Source of the DNA: Leishmania donovani
Taxonomy: Eukaryota > Euglenozoa > Kinetoplastea > Trypanosomatida > Trypanosomatidae
NCBI RefSeq assembly: GCF_000227135.1
Contig: NC_018263.1
Coordinates: 1,765,367 to 1,829,366, forward strand
Direction of reading: 5' to 3'
DNA length: 64,000 nt
The notes below the pieces were generated by a model. The model saw only the letters and a list, made by a program, of their open reading frames with translations. It did no database searches and was not told where the DNA came from. The translations under genes were made by a program, and so were the position numbers. Shown here piece by piece: positions 10,351-20,541 of this stretch; positions within the stretch are counted from its first letter, which is position 1; every line of letters begins with the position of its first letter.

Positions 10351-12389
10351 TCTGCTCTCGGCGTTGCTCTCTCTCGCCTATGTCCTTTTCGAGTCTCTCT
10401 TGTGATGCGCTTCATCTACAGCACGATCGCCCTCTGAGGTGCGCCGTGTGCCTATGCTGTTCATCGTGCCTTGCGGCTGCGTCGTGGCCATCTCGGTCTT
10501 TCTTCGTGAACGAAGCTGAAGCGGATGCCAGCGGCAGCGTTTGCTGTGCTCGTTGTGGGCTGTAGTGACTCGTGTCGTTCCCCACGGTACTGTCGTTCTC
10601 AGCTTCATGCGGCGCACAGAGTATGCGGAGTGGGCGACGTGCGTGCGTCTGAATGCACGCTGCGAGGTGCACGAAAAAGAACTCCCTCTGCGTGGGTGTG
10701 CGCGTGAACGAGGCTGGCCGCCGTCCAAAACGCATGCGAGTTTTGGTGTTGTTCTGTGCACGTGAGCGTGCGATAGGTGTTTCCATGTCTCTTCTGCGCC
10801 TTCCATTGCCGTTGCCATGGAGTTTTCAGCACAGACCAAAGCCATTTTTTTGTTCGGCTCCTCTCCTCCGTAGGTTTCTCTTTTGAGACGCTCCCCACAC
10901 AGACGCGCACGCGAGCTCGTGTGTCGGTCGGCACATCTGCTTCAACGCGATTTGTCTTCCTGCTCGCTGTGGCCACTTTCCGTGAGCGGCCCGTCGTTTC
11001 TCCGGCTTCACCGTCACTTGCTCTTACATGTCTTCTTATTGCATTTTTCTTTATGTGTGTGGGCTGTTGTTGTTCTCATCCGTTCCGTGCGCCCCTGCAT
11101 CGCCTTGCCCATCGCCATTTGGATCTCTCTCTTTTTGGCTGTTTGAAACTCTCGGTCCTGTGATCGTTGCGATTTCCATGTGTTCTGTTCGCCGTACGGC
11201 CGCATACGAGTTTCCTTTTTTTTTCTGCGACGCTCCTCATATCTCTATTGATAGCATTCTGTGCCCTCTCCTCCGGCCAAGTATAGATATGTATGTATTC
11301 CCCCCCCCCATTTGGAGCTCTGTGCGTCGGGGCGCAGCTGGGGCCTTGAGACGCGTTGCCCAGCATCTTTTTTTTTTTTGCAGTACCACTTTGCCCTCTA
11401 AACGGATTCTCTGGTGCGAAGAAGGAACGCCTCGTTATGTAAACGTGCCCCCCACTCCCCTCCCCAACACCGCATTTGGCGCGGCTTTCACTGGGGCTCT
11501 GCTCCTCAATGCGCCTCGGTTGTAGGAAGCCGCCAGCTGTAGGATCGAGGGCGAGTCGACTCAGCGAAGCGAGCTGTGGATCAGGACACTCAAAAACGCT
11601 GAAGAAACAATGACAACCCCAATCAAAAAAAAAAAAGGAACATTGCCATCATAAGCTTTCTGTTTTTTTTTTGTGTTTGTGTGTCTTTTTTCTCTGCTGC
11701 TGCGGTTCGTCGATCAGTTTGCGTGAGCGTCCGTTTTTCCGTCAGCACCACTCCTTTTATTTGAGTGTGGGAGCGACATCGCTGCTGCGCGCGGACCCCC
11801 CACCCCCCTTGCCACCTCCTTTTTGCCCTTTCTCCGTTGTAGCAGCCCTTTCTCCCGGAGACAGTGGCCAATTCTCCCTAAGCCACTTCCTTGTGATACG
11901 GTTTGTCGCCACTTTTGATGTACGAACTTGGAAAACAAGGGGATGACGCCAATCAACCAAGGGGCTGAAGGCACGCTCTTTCGAGACGGATATTTGATGG
12001 ACGAAACTCAAGTGCCTTTTTCGTTTTAGCTTCTCTTTTATCCTGCCCATCTCTGCACGGGGATCTCTCCGCTTTTGGGGGATTCCTGCAGCGGCGGGTG
12101 CCTGGAAGCGACAGGATGGAGGTTTAAATGGTGTGCCGCCTGCTACACCGCTAGAATGCCCCCCTCACACACACACACACACACACAGACATACACCAGA
12201 GCCTCCGGCTTCACCTGTGTTTGCTGTGAGGGCGTCGGGCCCGACGTTGTGCCCGAGATGACACGTGAGGTTGACGGATAGCTCAAGGCTCAAAAAAACA
12301 CACCTCGCTCCGCTCCATCGTCTTGCGCGCAATGACTCCATTCCACGCACATCTCACTCGCGCTGAATAGGCTTCCTCCCGTACTGCGT
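10351..12389. other. Intergenic region after alpha-kinase 1, no gene seen
   Basis: Pyrimidine-rich 3' UTR-like DNA with T-runs and a (CA)n stretch at 12166-12188. No ORF with recognisable homology. Confidence 0.55.
12166..12188. repeat. (CA)n microsatellite
   Basis: CA dinucleotide run just upstream of the retroelement relic. Confidence 0.9.
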
Positions 12390-12826
12390 GTGCCTACGGC
12401 TGCCCCCCCCCCCCCGATGCCCCCTTCAGAAGAAAACGCTGTGAGCTCTGTATGCATAGGCACCTGTCTCTGCGCCGGCCCCTTCCGCTTGCCACACACC
12501 CACGCCTGTCAGAGGCGTGTGGATTCGGAAGAGGGCGGAGCGCTCCTCCCGCCACACACTCATGGCAGCATCTCCCACCTGTCGAGGCACATGCGGGCAA
12601 GCCATCCAGACGCCCGCACCTGTGGCATCGACAAAAACATGTGAGGAAGACAACGAGCCCGTTTCCGCAGACAACCACGTCCTTATGTTGCAGGCCCCGG
12701 GATGCAGACATGCCAGCAATGTGCGCACGAGCTGTCAACCGTCGCCGGCATGGCGTATCATATAGAAACAAAGCGGCCAGAGGTGATTAGAACAGAAGTG
12801 ATCGACGCTACAGGCACGACGACATC
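12390..12826 (+). mobile_element. Degenerate retroelement relic with zinc-finger-like coding remnants
   Basis: One frame, interrupted by a TGA at 12642-12644, reads HLSRHMRASHPD before the stop and CQQCAHELSTVAGMAYHI (from the ATG at 12702) after it. Both resemble C2H2 zinc-finger fragments of the kind found in non-LTR retrotransposon proteins. The stretch runs directly into sequence shared with the two SIDER-like repeats at 24.6 and 28.2 kb. It is probably a DIRE-like, dead ingi-type element. The class is inference. Confidence 0.4.
12482..12531. repeat. Imperfect inverted repeat (hairpin)
   Basis: CTTCCG...CCACAC...ACGCCT on the left pairs with AGGCGT...GTGTGG...CGGAAG on the right around a GTCAG loop. 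Its function is unknown. Confidence 0.5.
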
Positions 12827-14013
12827 CACGCCGATCAGCCCCACAGCACATGCCTGCGAAGCGCACGGCACTTCCAACGTCCCGGGCGGGTGGGCTGGCG
12901 AGGCCCGGGTGCCGGCAGCATCGCGAGAGCAGCCCGAATCAACGCAGCGAGTCCTCCAGACGCCCATGTGGAGTGTCGCCACACGGTGGCACGGGAGTGC
13001 GCGGCGCGAGGCAACGGGGTGCGAAGGATGGCCCGCAGGCAGCGGTGCGCAGGGTCTCGGAGGGCCCTGGCCTGAGAGGCTGGCCGACGTTGTCCGTGAG
13101 CTCACCCGGTGCGCGCGTAGCTGACGNNNNNNNNNNNNNNNNNNNNNNNNNNNNNNNNNNNNNNNNNNNNNNNNNNNNNNNNNNNNNNNNNNNNNNNNNN
13201 NNNNNNNNNNNNNNNNNNNNNNNNNAAAAACATGTGAGGAAGACAACGAGCCCGTTTCCGCAGACAACCACGTCCTTATGTTGCAGGCCCCGGGATGCAG
13301 ACATGCCAGCAATGTGCGCACGAGCTGTCAACCGTCGCCGGCATGGCGTATCATATAGAAACAAAGCGGCCAGAGGTGATTAGAACAGAAGTGATCGACG
13401 CTACAGGCACGACGACATCCACGCCGATCAGCCCCACAGCACATGCCTGCGAAGCGCACGGCACCTCCGACGTCCCGGGCGGGTGGGCTGGCGAGGCCCG
13501 GGTGCCGGCAGCATGGCGAGAGCAGCCCGAATCAACGCAGCGAGTCCTCCAGACGCCCATGTGGAGTGTCGCCACACGGTGGCACGGGAGTGCGCGGCGC
13601 GAGGCAACGGGGTGCGAAGGATGGCCCGCAGGCAGCGGTGCGCAGGGTCTCGGAGGGCCCTGGCCTGAGAGGCTGGCCGACGTTGTCCGTGAGCTCACCC
13701 GGTGCGCGCGTAGCTGACGCCTCGCCTGTTGGCCGGCGCGACGGGCGCCACGGCTTCCGCCCTCGAGCGGGGGGACCCTTGGCGGCGGCGTGCTTTGGGT
13801 GAAGGCGTGCAGGCCACCCGCGTCTGCGTCTGGCGCGGATCGGGCAGCACGCCGCCGGCGGAGGGACCGAGAGGGGCAGGACGGGGAGAGCTGGTTAGAC
13901 GCGTGGCCTGATTCGATGACAGGGGCTGGGCGGGCGCGTCCCAGAGGGCCTGGATGTCGCGGTGGTGCGGCAGCGGTGGTGGAGCTGTGGCTGGGTGTGC
14001 GTATATTCTGTTG
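12827..14013 (+). mobile_element. SIDER/DIRE-like GC-rich repeat, copy i (with assembly gap)
   Basis: From about 12827 this matches the repeats at 24837-25454 and 28391-29158 nearly base for base. It contains a gap (13127-13225), on either side of which the same 494-bp segment is repeated (12633-13126 and 13226-13719). True copy length is therefore uncertain. The copy ends at about 14013 with GTATATTCTGTTG, followed by a diverged A-rich 3' end. Confidence 0.7.
13127..13225. other. Assembly gap (99 N) with duplicated flanks
   Basis: The 494 bp before the gap and the 494 bp after it are almost identical (12633-13126 and 13226-13719), with only a few substitutions. This suggests unmerged overlapping contig ends or collapsed repeat copies. 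Confidence 0.9.
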
Positions 14014-14085
14014 CCCTGTACTTGGTCGAATATGGACACGTCGGGAAAAAGAAAACGTGGCAAAAGCGCCTGCTCTGCAACTATT

Positions 14086-14184
14086 NNNNNNNNNNNNNNN
14101 NNNNNNNNNNNNNNNNNNNNNNNNNNNNNNNNNNNNNNNNNNNNNNNNNNNNNNNNNNNNNNNNNNNNNNNNNNNNNNNNNNNN
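14086..14184. other. Assembly gap (99 N) inside repeat
   Basis: The sequence after the gap (14185-14411) repeats 13787-14013 with a few substitutions, then diverges from it. The two sides therefore look like different repeat copies or variants. Confidence 0.9.
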
Positions 14185-14411
14185 GGCGTGCTTTGGGTGA
14201 AGGCGTGCAGGCCACCCGCGTCTGCGTCTGGCGCGGATCGGGCAGCACGCCGCCGGCGGAGGGACCGAGAGGGGCAGGACGGGGAGAGCTGGTTAGACGC
14301 GTGGCCTGATTCGATGACAGGGGCTGGGCGGGCGCGTCCCAGAGGGCCTGGATGCCGCGGCGGTGCGGCAGCGGTGGTGGAGCTGTGGCTGGGTGTGCGT
14401 ATATTCTGTTG
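14185..14411 (+). mobile_element. SIDER/DIRE-like repeat, 3' fragment
   Basis: 227 bp matching 13787-14013 and the 3' parts of the copies at 25 and 29 kb. It carries the CCGCGGCGG variant seen in the 29-kb copy. It stops at GTATATTCTGTTG and continues into unrelated DNA. Confidence 0.75.
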
Positions 14412-17115
14412 ACTTAGGCCCTAAATCGCAATGTGGAATCTTTTGATATCTGAATCTCCGCTTCCGTCTCATTTTTTTTTCTTCTTTGATGCGCATGCTT
14501 TTGCTTTCCTTACACATGGCTTGGGTGATTTCGGTGCGCTTGAGGGAAATGTGTCCCGAGTTCGATGGTGCTACGAAGCATGTTCGAGGTTCCTCCTTTA
14601 AGATTTTTTTTGTGATTTTATTTGTCGCGACTTTGCGACTTTGCACGCGATTTCGTCGATGATGCGACGGCTTGTTGTTTTGTTGTTGATTCTGGCTTCT
14701 ATTATCTGCTATGCGCCTTCCCTCTCTTCATCCCACGTGACCAAAGGCCTTCCGCCTTCAAGTTTACACAGCCGTGCATGAGTTGCTGTCTCCACTCCTC
14801 GAGGACTGTGTGTGTTTGGAGGGGGGCGGGGATGCATTTTTGTCTAAAGGACGTTTTTTTTTGTGCCCAACCTCCGCCGCCTGCGCTATACAAACTGTCG
14901 GCAAAGCACGCGGTGGAAAGAAGGCAAGCAGGCCATCAAAAAAGTCAGCGAAGGGCGCGGCGCAGACAGAAGCGCCGCGGGAATACAGCCAAGAAAGAAG
15001 GACACCGTGGAGGCTCGCACAGTGTTGATTTGTGCAGAGCAACTCCCCTCTCTTTCTCGTCTGTGCCTGTAACGTTGCAGCACACGGGGGCGACACACGA
15101 GCCGCACGCAAATGCGTATCGATTCATGAAGAGAGATACACTCTCTCATCAAACAGGCGAGGATACAAGAGGAAAGTGGCGTTTAACAGACTGTGGTGAA
15201 GTCTATATTGGCGGGAAGGCGAATCTACTGCATGGACGGGCTCGTTGCCGGGCTGCTTCGGCTTCCCTTTTTCAGCGATGTAGACAACGCAAGACGCTCT
15301 GAAGAAAAATGCTGAAGAGGGTGGTGTTTCCTTTTTTCTCGTTTCGCCTTTTGCTGCTTGTGGAACTTGTGGCTGTGTGTGGTGTCTTGGTGTCGGTGTT
15401 GGAAGCAGCGATCGTATAGCGGAGCGAAAGAGGGGGCGGGGCTTGGGAGCGATTCTGATTCGCCTCGCTTCAGCTGTTGCGAATGATTTCACCAATCGCA
15501 CCCGAGGCAACATAAAATGCAGGGTGGCCGGCTTACATAGTCGCTGGGAAACAAAACGATTTCAGTGGGGTGCAGTCGATGTGTTGCCCCCCCCCCTCCC
15601 CCCGCAGACGTAGGCATGCCAGGAAGGTGGCAGGCTAGGAGGAGTTTCGGCAGCCGACCTCCTCGAGGTGACGCCACTGGCTTTACTCGCTCGGAAAGCT
15701 GCAGAGGAGTCTGGAGGGAGGAAAGACGGGAGGAAGGGACGGGGTCTTGGAGTGGTGACGATGTTGCTGCGACGTTTTCTGCAACACTTGTCAGTGTCCG
15801 TTGTCCGCCGCCGGTTGGCCATGTCCGGGCGATGAGTGCGTGAGCGCGTGCTGAACGCCTCTGCCGCTCTGCGTCTCAACGGATGTCAATGGTTGGTCTT
15901 TGCACTTTTCCAACCTTCATGCTCTTCACCGCCTCTTTACTCGCGTCCTTTTCTGTTTTCTCTCTTTCGCACTTCTCCTGTAAACGTTTTTGCCCCTCTT
16001 CATCCCCACCCCTGCGTCACTTTATCGTCTTCCCATTCGACTACCATGTTTTGCATGGGCTCTTTGCCTTTCCTCGGCTTGTCTTGCTCGTGCGGTCTGT
16101 GCGTGAGGCATGCGACCCTCACTCTCTTGCACTGGGTGCACCCCTGCGTGTTCTCGAGCTCTCTCTTTGTGGCTGTCTGTCTTTTCTTGTATGCGCAGAC
16201 AAGGCAAAGGGAAACGGGGGAAAAAATACAGGAAAGGGACGTCGGGGACAAAGGCGTGCCGCGGTCGATTTTTTTGTCCAGCCGCGCATCTGCGTCTCTT
16301 CCTGCCGTGCGCACAGGGAAGAAAGCGGCAAGGGCAGACTAACGTAAACGCGCACAGAGAGACAAAGGCACACGGGTACGCCAACGCACAGGCACGTTCG
16401 CAGCTTTCCTGAGCTTACGCCACACGAGCGGGAACAGCATCAACAAAGTAGAGCTGCTGTCCATTCTTTTCACATCCCTTTTTGTTTCTTGTGTCCGCGT
16501 GGGTTTGTGCAGCTGACCGCTTGCCTGTTTCTTGTGTGAGGTTTTGCATGCGCATATTTACTGTGCTTCTCTTTGCTTGAGCCCAACCGTACCTGCCCAA
16601 CTACCTTCTCTCTCCCTCTTTGATTCTGCTTTTAGTTGAACTGAGCCGTGCTCACGTTAGCGTGTGGTGCTTCACTCCACCATTCCTCTCCCTCGAACAA
16701 CAACACAAAAAGAGAAGAATGGCGCAAGCCTGCCACTATTCATTGACGCATTCTTTGGTTCTCCGTTTCTGGTCTGTGCCTATTTTGGGGAAGTATCTGT
16801 GGCCCTCGTGAGTCTGTCTTGAGAGTGCTGTAGCTCACTTTTGCTCTTACCAACTTAGCACTTTATTTTTCCTCTCTTGTTGTCTTGCCCGCTTCACATA
16901 TACGTCTCCTCTCCCCACTTCTGCAGACGCTTGCTTACACACGCGCAGGTTTGCACTCCTAGAGCCCCCCTTCCACCTCCACACGCGCATACATACCCAC
17001 ACAAGTCATTCCGTGGTCTGTTCGGGCTTGGGCACTGCCGGTGCAGCTCCCTCGCTTGCACCTTTGAAGATAATCACGCTCCCGGCCTTTGTCTCCGTCA
17101 CGTACCGCTAATACC
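14412..17115. other. Intergenic region before the triple alpha-kinase, no gene seen
   Basis: T- and C-rich DNA with many homopolymer runs. No ORF with recognisable homology; the only functional signal seen is the splice acceptor near its 3' end. Confidence 0.55.
16903..16926 (+). promoter_or_regulatory. Predicted trans-splice acceptor, triple alpha-kinase
   Basis: A CT-rich tract ends in CTGCAG, with the AG at 16925-16926. No ATG lies between it and the start at 17116. Confidence 0.6.
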
Positions 17116-20100
17116 ATGGAGAAGGAGTCCCTTGAGGCCCCGAACAGTGCGAACGGCAGCTTCTCTGTGGTAAATCACGACTTGATAAAACCTTCTGATG
17201 CACGAAGCAAGACAAACTCGAACGCGACGGCCTCCGCCACCAGGCCGTCGCGCGACCGCGCCGACTCCGTCCGCGTTTCGCGCCAGCATATGTACGTTGA
17301 TATTGACCAGGTCGGTTTTTGCAACGACGCCACTTCGATGGTTTGGGTGCCCGATACACGCGGCCCGACGAGCAGCCTACGCACTAACGACGAGTCGTCG
17401 TCCACGAAGGGCGGTGACGGTTTCGCTGTGCCGTCGTCACAGACTCGTATTCCTGCCATCGCGCTGGCCCGCTATGTGCGGTCAAGCAGCGTCGGCGATG
17501 CCGCACCGGTGATTGTGCGAGGGCACAAGTACGTCTTCAATAACCGCACCAGGCGCTGGTTGGCTCACCCCATCACAGTTCGCGTCCTGCACCACAACCG
17601 CGGCATCCATCAGGATAAATATTTCGCCACCTTCGCCATGGAGTTGCTGGACCCCGTGAAGCCGGCGACACCGATGCTTGCCAAGGTGTACCGCCACAAC
17701 ATCGATCTCGTCTCAGAGACCGATTACTACAGCCTTGGGCAGGCACAGGCGTTGTGCGAGGAGTTCGCACGCGAATACACGTGCACGGCCGCGCGTTCCC
17801 ACTACGTGAAGTTCCACCTTCCACTTCTCACCAATCGCGTCGTGGTCCGCCTCGACATGGACTCCGTTCTCGACCCGGCCGTTCGCACCGCGCGTAAGGG
17901 CTTCTTTTCGTACCGCACCCAGGACACGAGGCAGGTAATGTTCTTCATGGAGCCAAACACAGTCGCGTGCGAGGCTCTCGGCATCTCCTTTGCATCTTGT
18001 GAAGTGGACGAGGGCAAGTGTTACAGTCGCGGCGACGCGATGTGGTCGCGCGACATCTACCGCGACATCGCAGACGGCTTCTCGCACTTCACCTACGTCA
18101 GGAGCCGCGCGTGTATGGTGGCGCACGGGTTCGTGCGCAGCAATGGGTATCTGCTAGATCCTCTGTTTCACACGACTGACAGTGAGCGGTTCACCATGGG
18201 CGATGCAGGGAGGAGCGCTATGGAGGACTGGGTCAAGCGGCATCGGTGCGGTGACACCTGCCGCGCCCTCGGCATCTCCAACTTCAACAACGACGGTGAG
18301 CGCGTCAAAAAGGCTGCCGCCTGTGTCAACCCACTCGACATGGAGGAGAATCACTATACCGATTACCTGCGGAGCGTTCGTCAAATGCGAGTGATAGTGC
18401 ATATGGACGCGGCGCAGATCTTGTGCGACTACAAAAAGGATTCGACCGTCGACACCGTCTCGGAGAGCTCTGATTTCACGCCCACAATGGCCGCCCTTCA
18501 GCCGATGCCAATTTCGTCTGTCTCGCGCAAGGTGACCTGCGATGCCGTGAAGTACGTCTTCCTGCCTACTTGCGCCAAGTGGATGGAGGTCCCGATGCGG
18601 CTTACCGTAGCCGCGTCGGCGGTGCCGGATACCGTGGACGGCACGTATGCTTTCTTCGCCATCGAGGAGGTGCGTGAGGGCGGGCGTCCGGTGCCGATGC
18701 GTGCGCGATTCCTTCTGCGGCCTGAAGCGCGGGATGCGGACTACTACCACTTCGGCGACGCATACTGTGTGTGCGTGACCCTGGGCCAGGTCTTCCGCGA
18801 GTATTGCGCGAACAACGTGTTTGCGCGAGACCTCGATTTCTACGCTGCCTATGCGGTGCGTGTGCCACAGGCCAACATCCCGGACTACATCAAAGCAGCG
18901 ATGCACGACTCCGACTTCTTTGCTCGCACCACGGCAGACTCCGGCGACGTGATGTTCGTTGCTGAGGCGGAGTTTCAGCCCTTCTCTCCGCGGTGTTTAC
19001 CGAATGCCGAAGGTGTGTCGAAGGACGCTGAAGGCTTCGACGACCTCGCGTTGCGCAACGTTGTCGACGCCTTCTCGCACTTCACGCTGCACAAGTCTGG
19101 CAATCATTTGTTGGTGTGCCAGTTCAAGTGTCAGGACGGTCTCCTCATGCACCCAAATATCAACACCTCCAGCGGTTGCGGTTTCGAGACGCTCAACGAC
19201 GGTCAGGCTGGCATCGATGCATGGGTGCGGAAGCACACGTGCAACGAGGTGTGCAAGTTTCTGGGGATGGAGCCTCTGCCACGGCAGTTGAAGCTGTACG
19301 ACATTTCTTCGAGTCCGTTGATGCGGTACATCAGGCATATGCAGGAGCACAAGATGGATTCCGACGAGATGCTCGAGCTTGCGCCACCATCACGCAGGAT
19401 GTCGGACCGAATGCTGCCGGCAGCGTCTGACGCGGCTGCCAGTCAGTCGGAGAGGGCGCGCGCGAGCTCTTCTGCCACTGCATCGACGGCGACAGCCGCC
19501 GACGCCTCTTTTGTGCGACCGACCCCACCGAACTCGGAGGAAACAATGCTCCGCCCGTGGGTGAAGAGAGGCTGTAAGGCGAGCGCTGCAAGCGCGAAGG
19601 GGACTGCAGCGCAGCGCCGCACGCTGACGCAGCGGGAGCTGATGCGCCTCCAGTCGAAGGGAATCGATACGAAGTACATCATTCCCGCAACGCGCTACGA
19701 CCTTAACATCGACGACCTTACGTGGACTTCCAAGCGCATCTTTGTGCGCATCGTCAACCCGGAGCGTGGCATCGGCCAGGGTGGCATGCGTGTGTGTTTT
19801 GAGATCACAGACGTAGACCCCGATGCCTGCGCGGAATCCGTGATGGTGGCGAAGATGTACCGCCGCACGATCAAGAATGTCGTGGAGAAGGACTACTTTA
19901 CGAGTGTGATGGTGCAGAAGCTGTCCTCGCTCTTCGCAAAGGACTTCAACAAGGAGAGGAACGAAGATGGCCACTTGCTCCTGAATGTGCTGGACGGCGC
20001 CGTCATCGCATTGGACCGTGCGGACTTGCCCCCAGAACTGCTCGCGCAGCGCACGGGCTTTTTCTCCTATCGCACCGAGGACACGGAGCGGGTGGTGTTC

Positions 20101-20541
20101 TGCGTCGAGCAGAGGCTGCTTGGTCGCTTCACGAAGTACAACGGCAACATGGGCGAAGCCTACCCCACAAATGAATGCCGTCTCAGTCCGCCCGCCGCCC
20201 GCGAGCGCACCATGGTCTTCGAGGCGGTGGAGGCGCTCTCGCACTATTCCCTGGAGAGGAGTGAGGGTGGCTTGCTCGTCTGCGACATGCAGGGAGTGAG
20301 GAACGACTTGACGGACCTGGAGGTGCACTCGTACGATGGCCAGAGCCTGGACATTGGCAACTTTGGCGCCCGCGGCATCCAAAAGTTTGCGCTGCGACAC
20401 CGCTGCACCAGCGTGTGCAAGAGTCTCAACCTCCGCAACTTGCGCGACAGGCACTTCACCGTGACAGATGATGTGAAGACGAAGAACCGATTTGTTGCCC
20501 TTTTTGAGCGCATCAAGGAGATTGGCAATATGGAGGAGTAA
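17116..20541 (+). CDS. Triple-module alpha-kinase: two degenerate modules plus one intact
   Basis: The 1141-residue protein carries three alpha-kinase-like modules at about 136-390, 475-720 and 855-1105, joined by disordered linkers. Module 3 keeps the signature residues: MRVCF, MVAK (Lys913), VEQ, CDMQG (Asp1057) and LTD (Asp1067). Module 1 keeps the lysine (LAKVYR), MEP and LLDP but lacks the Asp-x-Gln of the D-x-QG motif and the N-lobe Arg. Module 2 has lost the lysine (RARF), the D-x-QG residues and the TDP Asp (MHP). By comparison with known alpha-kinase active sites, modules 1 and 2 are probably pseudokinases with scaffolding or regulatory roles, and only module 3 should be catalytic. 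All modules retain a terminal H/C zinc-site pattern. Three alpha-kinase modules in one chain is unusual. The start is the first ATG after the splice acceptor. Confidence 0.92.
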   Translation: MEKESLEAPNSANGSFSVVNHDLIKPSDARSKTNSNATASATRPSRDRADSVRVSRQHMYVDIDQVGFCNDATSMVWVPDTRGPTSSLRTNDESSSTKGGDGFAVPSSQTRIPAIALARYVRSSSVGDAAPVIVRGHKYVFNNRTRRWLAHPITVRVLHHNRGIHQDKYFATFAMELLDPVKPATPMLAKVYRHNIDLVSETDYYSLGQAQALCEEFAREYTCTAARSHYVKFHLPLLTNRVVVRLDMDSVLDPAVRTARKGFFSYRTQDTRQVMFFMEPNTVACEALGISFASCEVDEGKCYSRGDAMWSRDIYRDIADGFSHFTYVRSRACMVAHGFVRSNGYLLDPLFHTTDSERFTMGDAGRSAMEDWVKRHRCGDTCRALGISNFNNDGERVKKAAACVNPLDMEENHYTDYLRSVRQMRVIVHMDAAQILCDYKKDSTVDTVSESSDFTPTMAALQPMPISSVSRKVTCDAVKYVFLPTCAKWMEVPMRLTVAASAVPDTVDGTYAFFAIEEVREGGRPVPMRARFLLRPEARDADYYHFGDAYCVCVTLGQVFREYCANNVFARDLDFYAAYAVRVPQANIPDYIKAAMHDSDFFARTTADSGDVMFVAEAEFQPFSPRCLPNAEGVSKDAEGFDDLALRNVVDAFSHFTLHKSGNHLLVCQFKCQDGLLMHPNINTSSGCGFETLNDGQAGIDAWVRKHTCNEVCKFLGMEPLPRQLKLYDISSSPLMRYIRHMQEHKMDSDEMLELAPPSRRMSDRMLPAASDAAASQSERARASSSATASTATAADASFVRPTPPNSEETMLRPWVKRGCKASAASAKGTAAQRRTLTQRELMRLQSKGIDTKYIIPATRYDLNIDDLTWTSKRIFVRIVNPERGIGQGGMRVCFEITDVDPDACAESVMVAKMYRRTIKNVVEKDYFTSVMVQKLSSLFAKDFNKERNEDGHLLLNVLDGAVIALDRADLPPELLAQRTGFFSYRTEDTERVVFCVEQRLLGRFTKYNGNMGEAYPTNECRLSPPAARERTMVFEAVEALSHYSLERSEGGLLVCDMQGVRNDLTDLEVHSYDGQSLDIGNFGARGIQKFALRHRCTSVCKSLNLRNLRDRHFTVTDDVKTKNRFVALFERIKEIGNMEE

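Noticed and set aside
12166..12188. CRISPR-like or telomeric array
   Set aside because: Only dinucleotide microsatellites are present; there is no spacer-repeat structure and no telomere hexamer array in the window.
12633..13719. Genuine 494-bp tandem duplication
   Set aside because: The two copies sit exactly on either side of a 99-N gap, as do similar duplications at other gaps, so unmerged contig ends are the simpler explanation.
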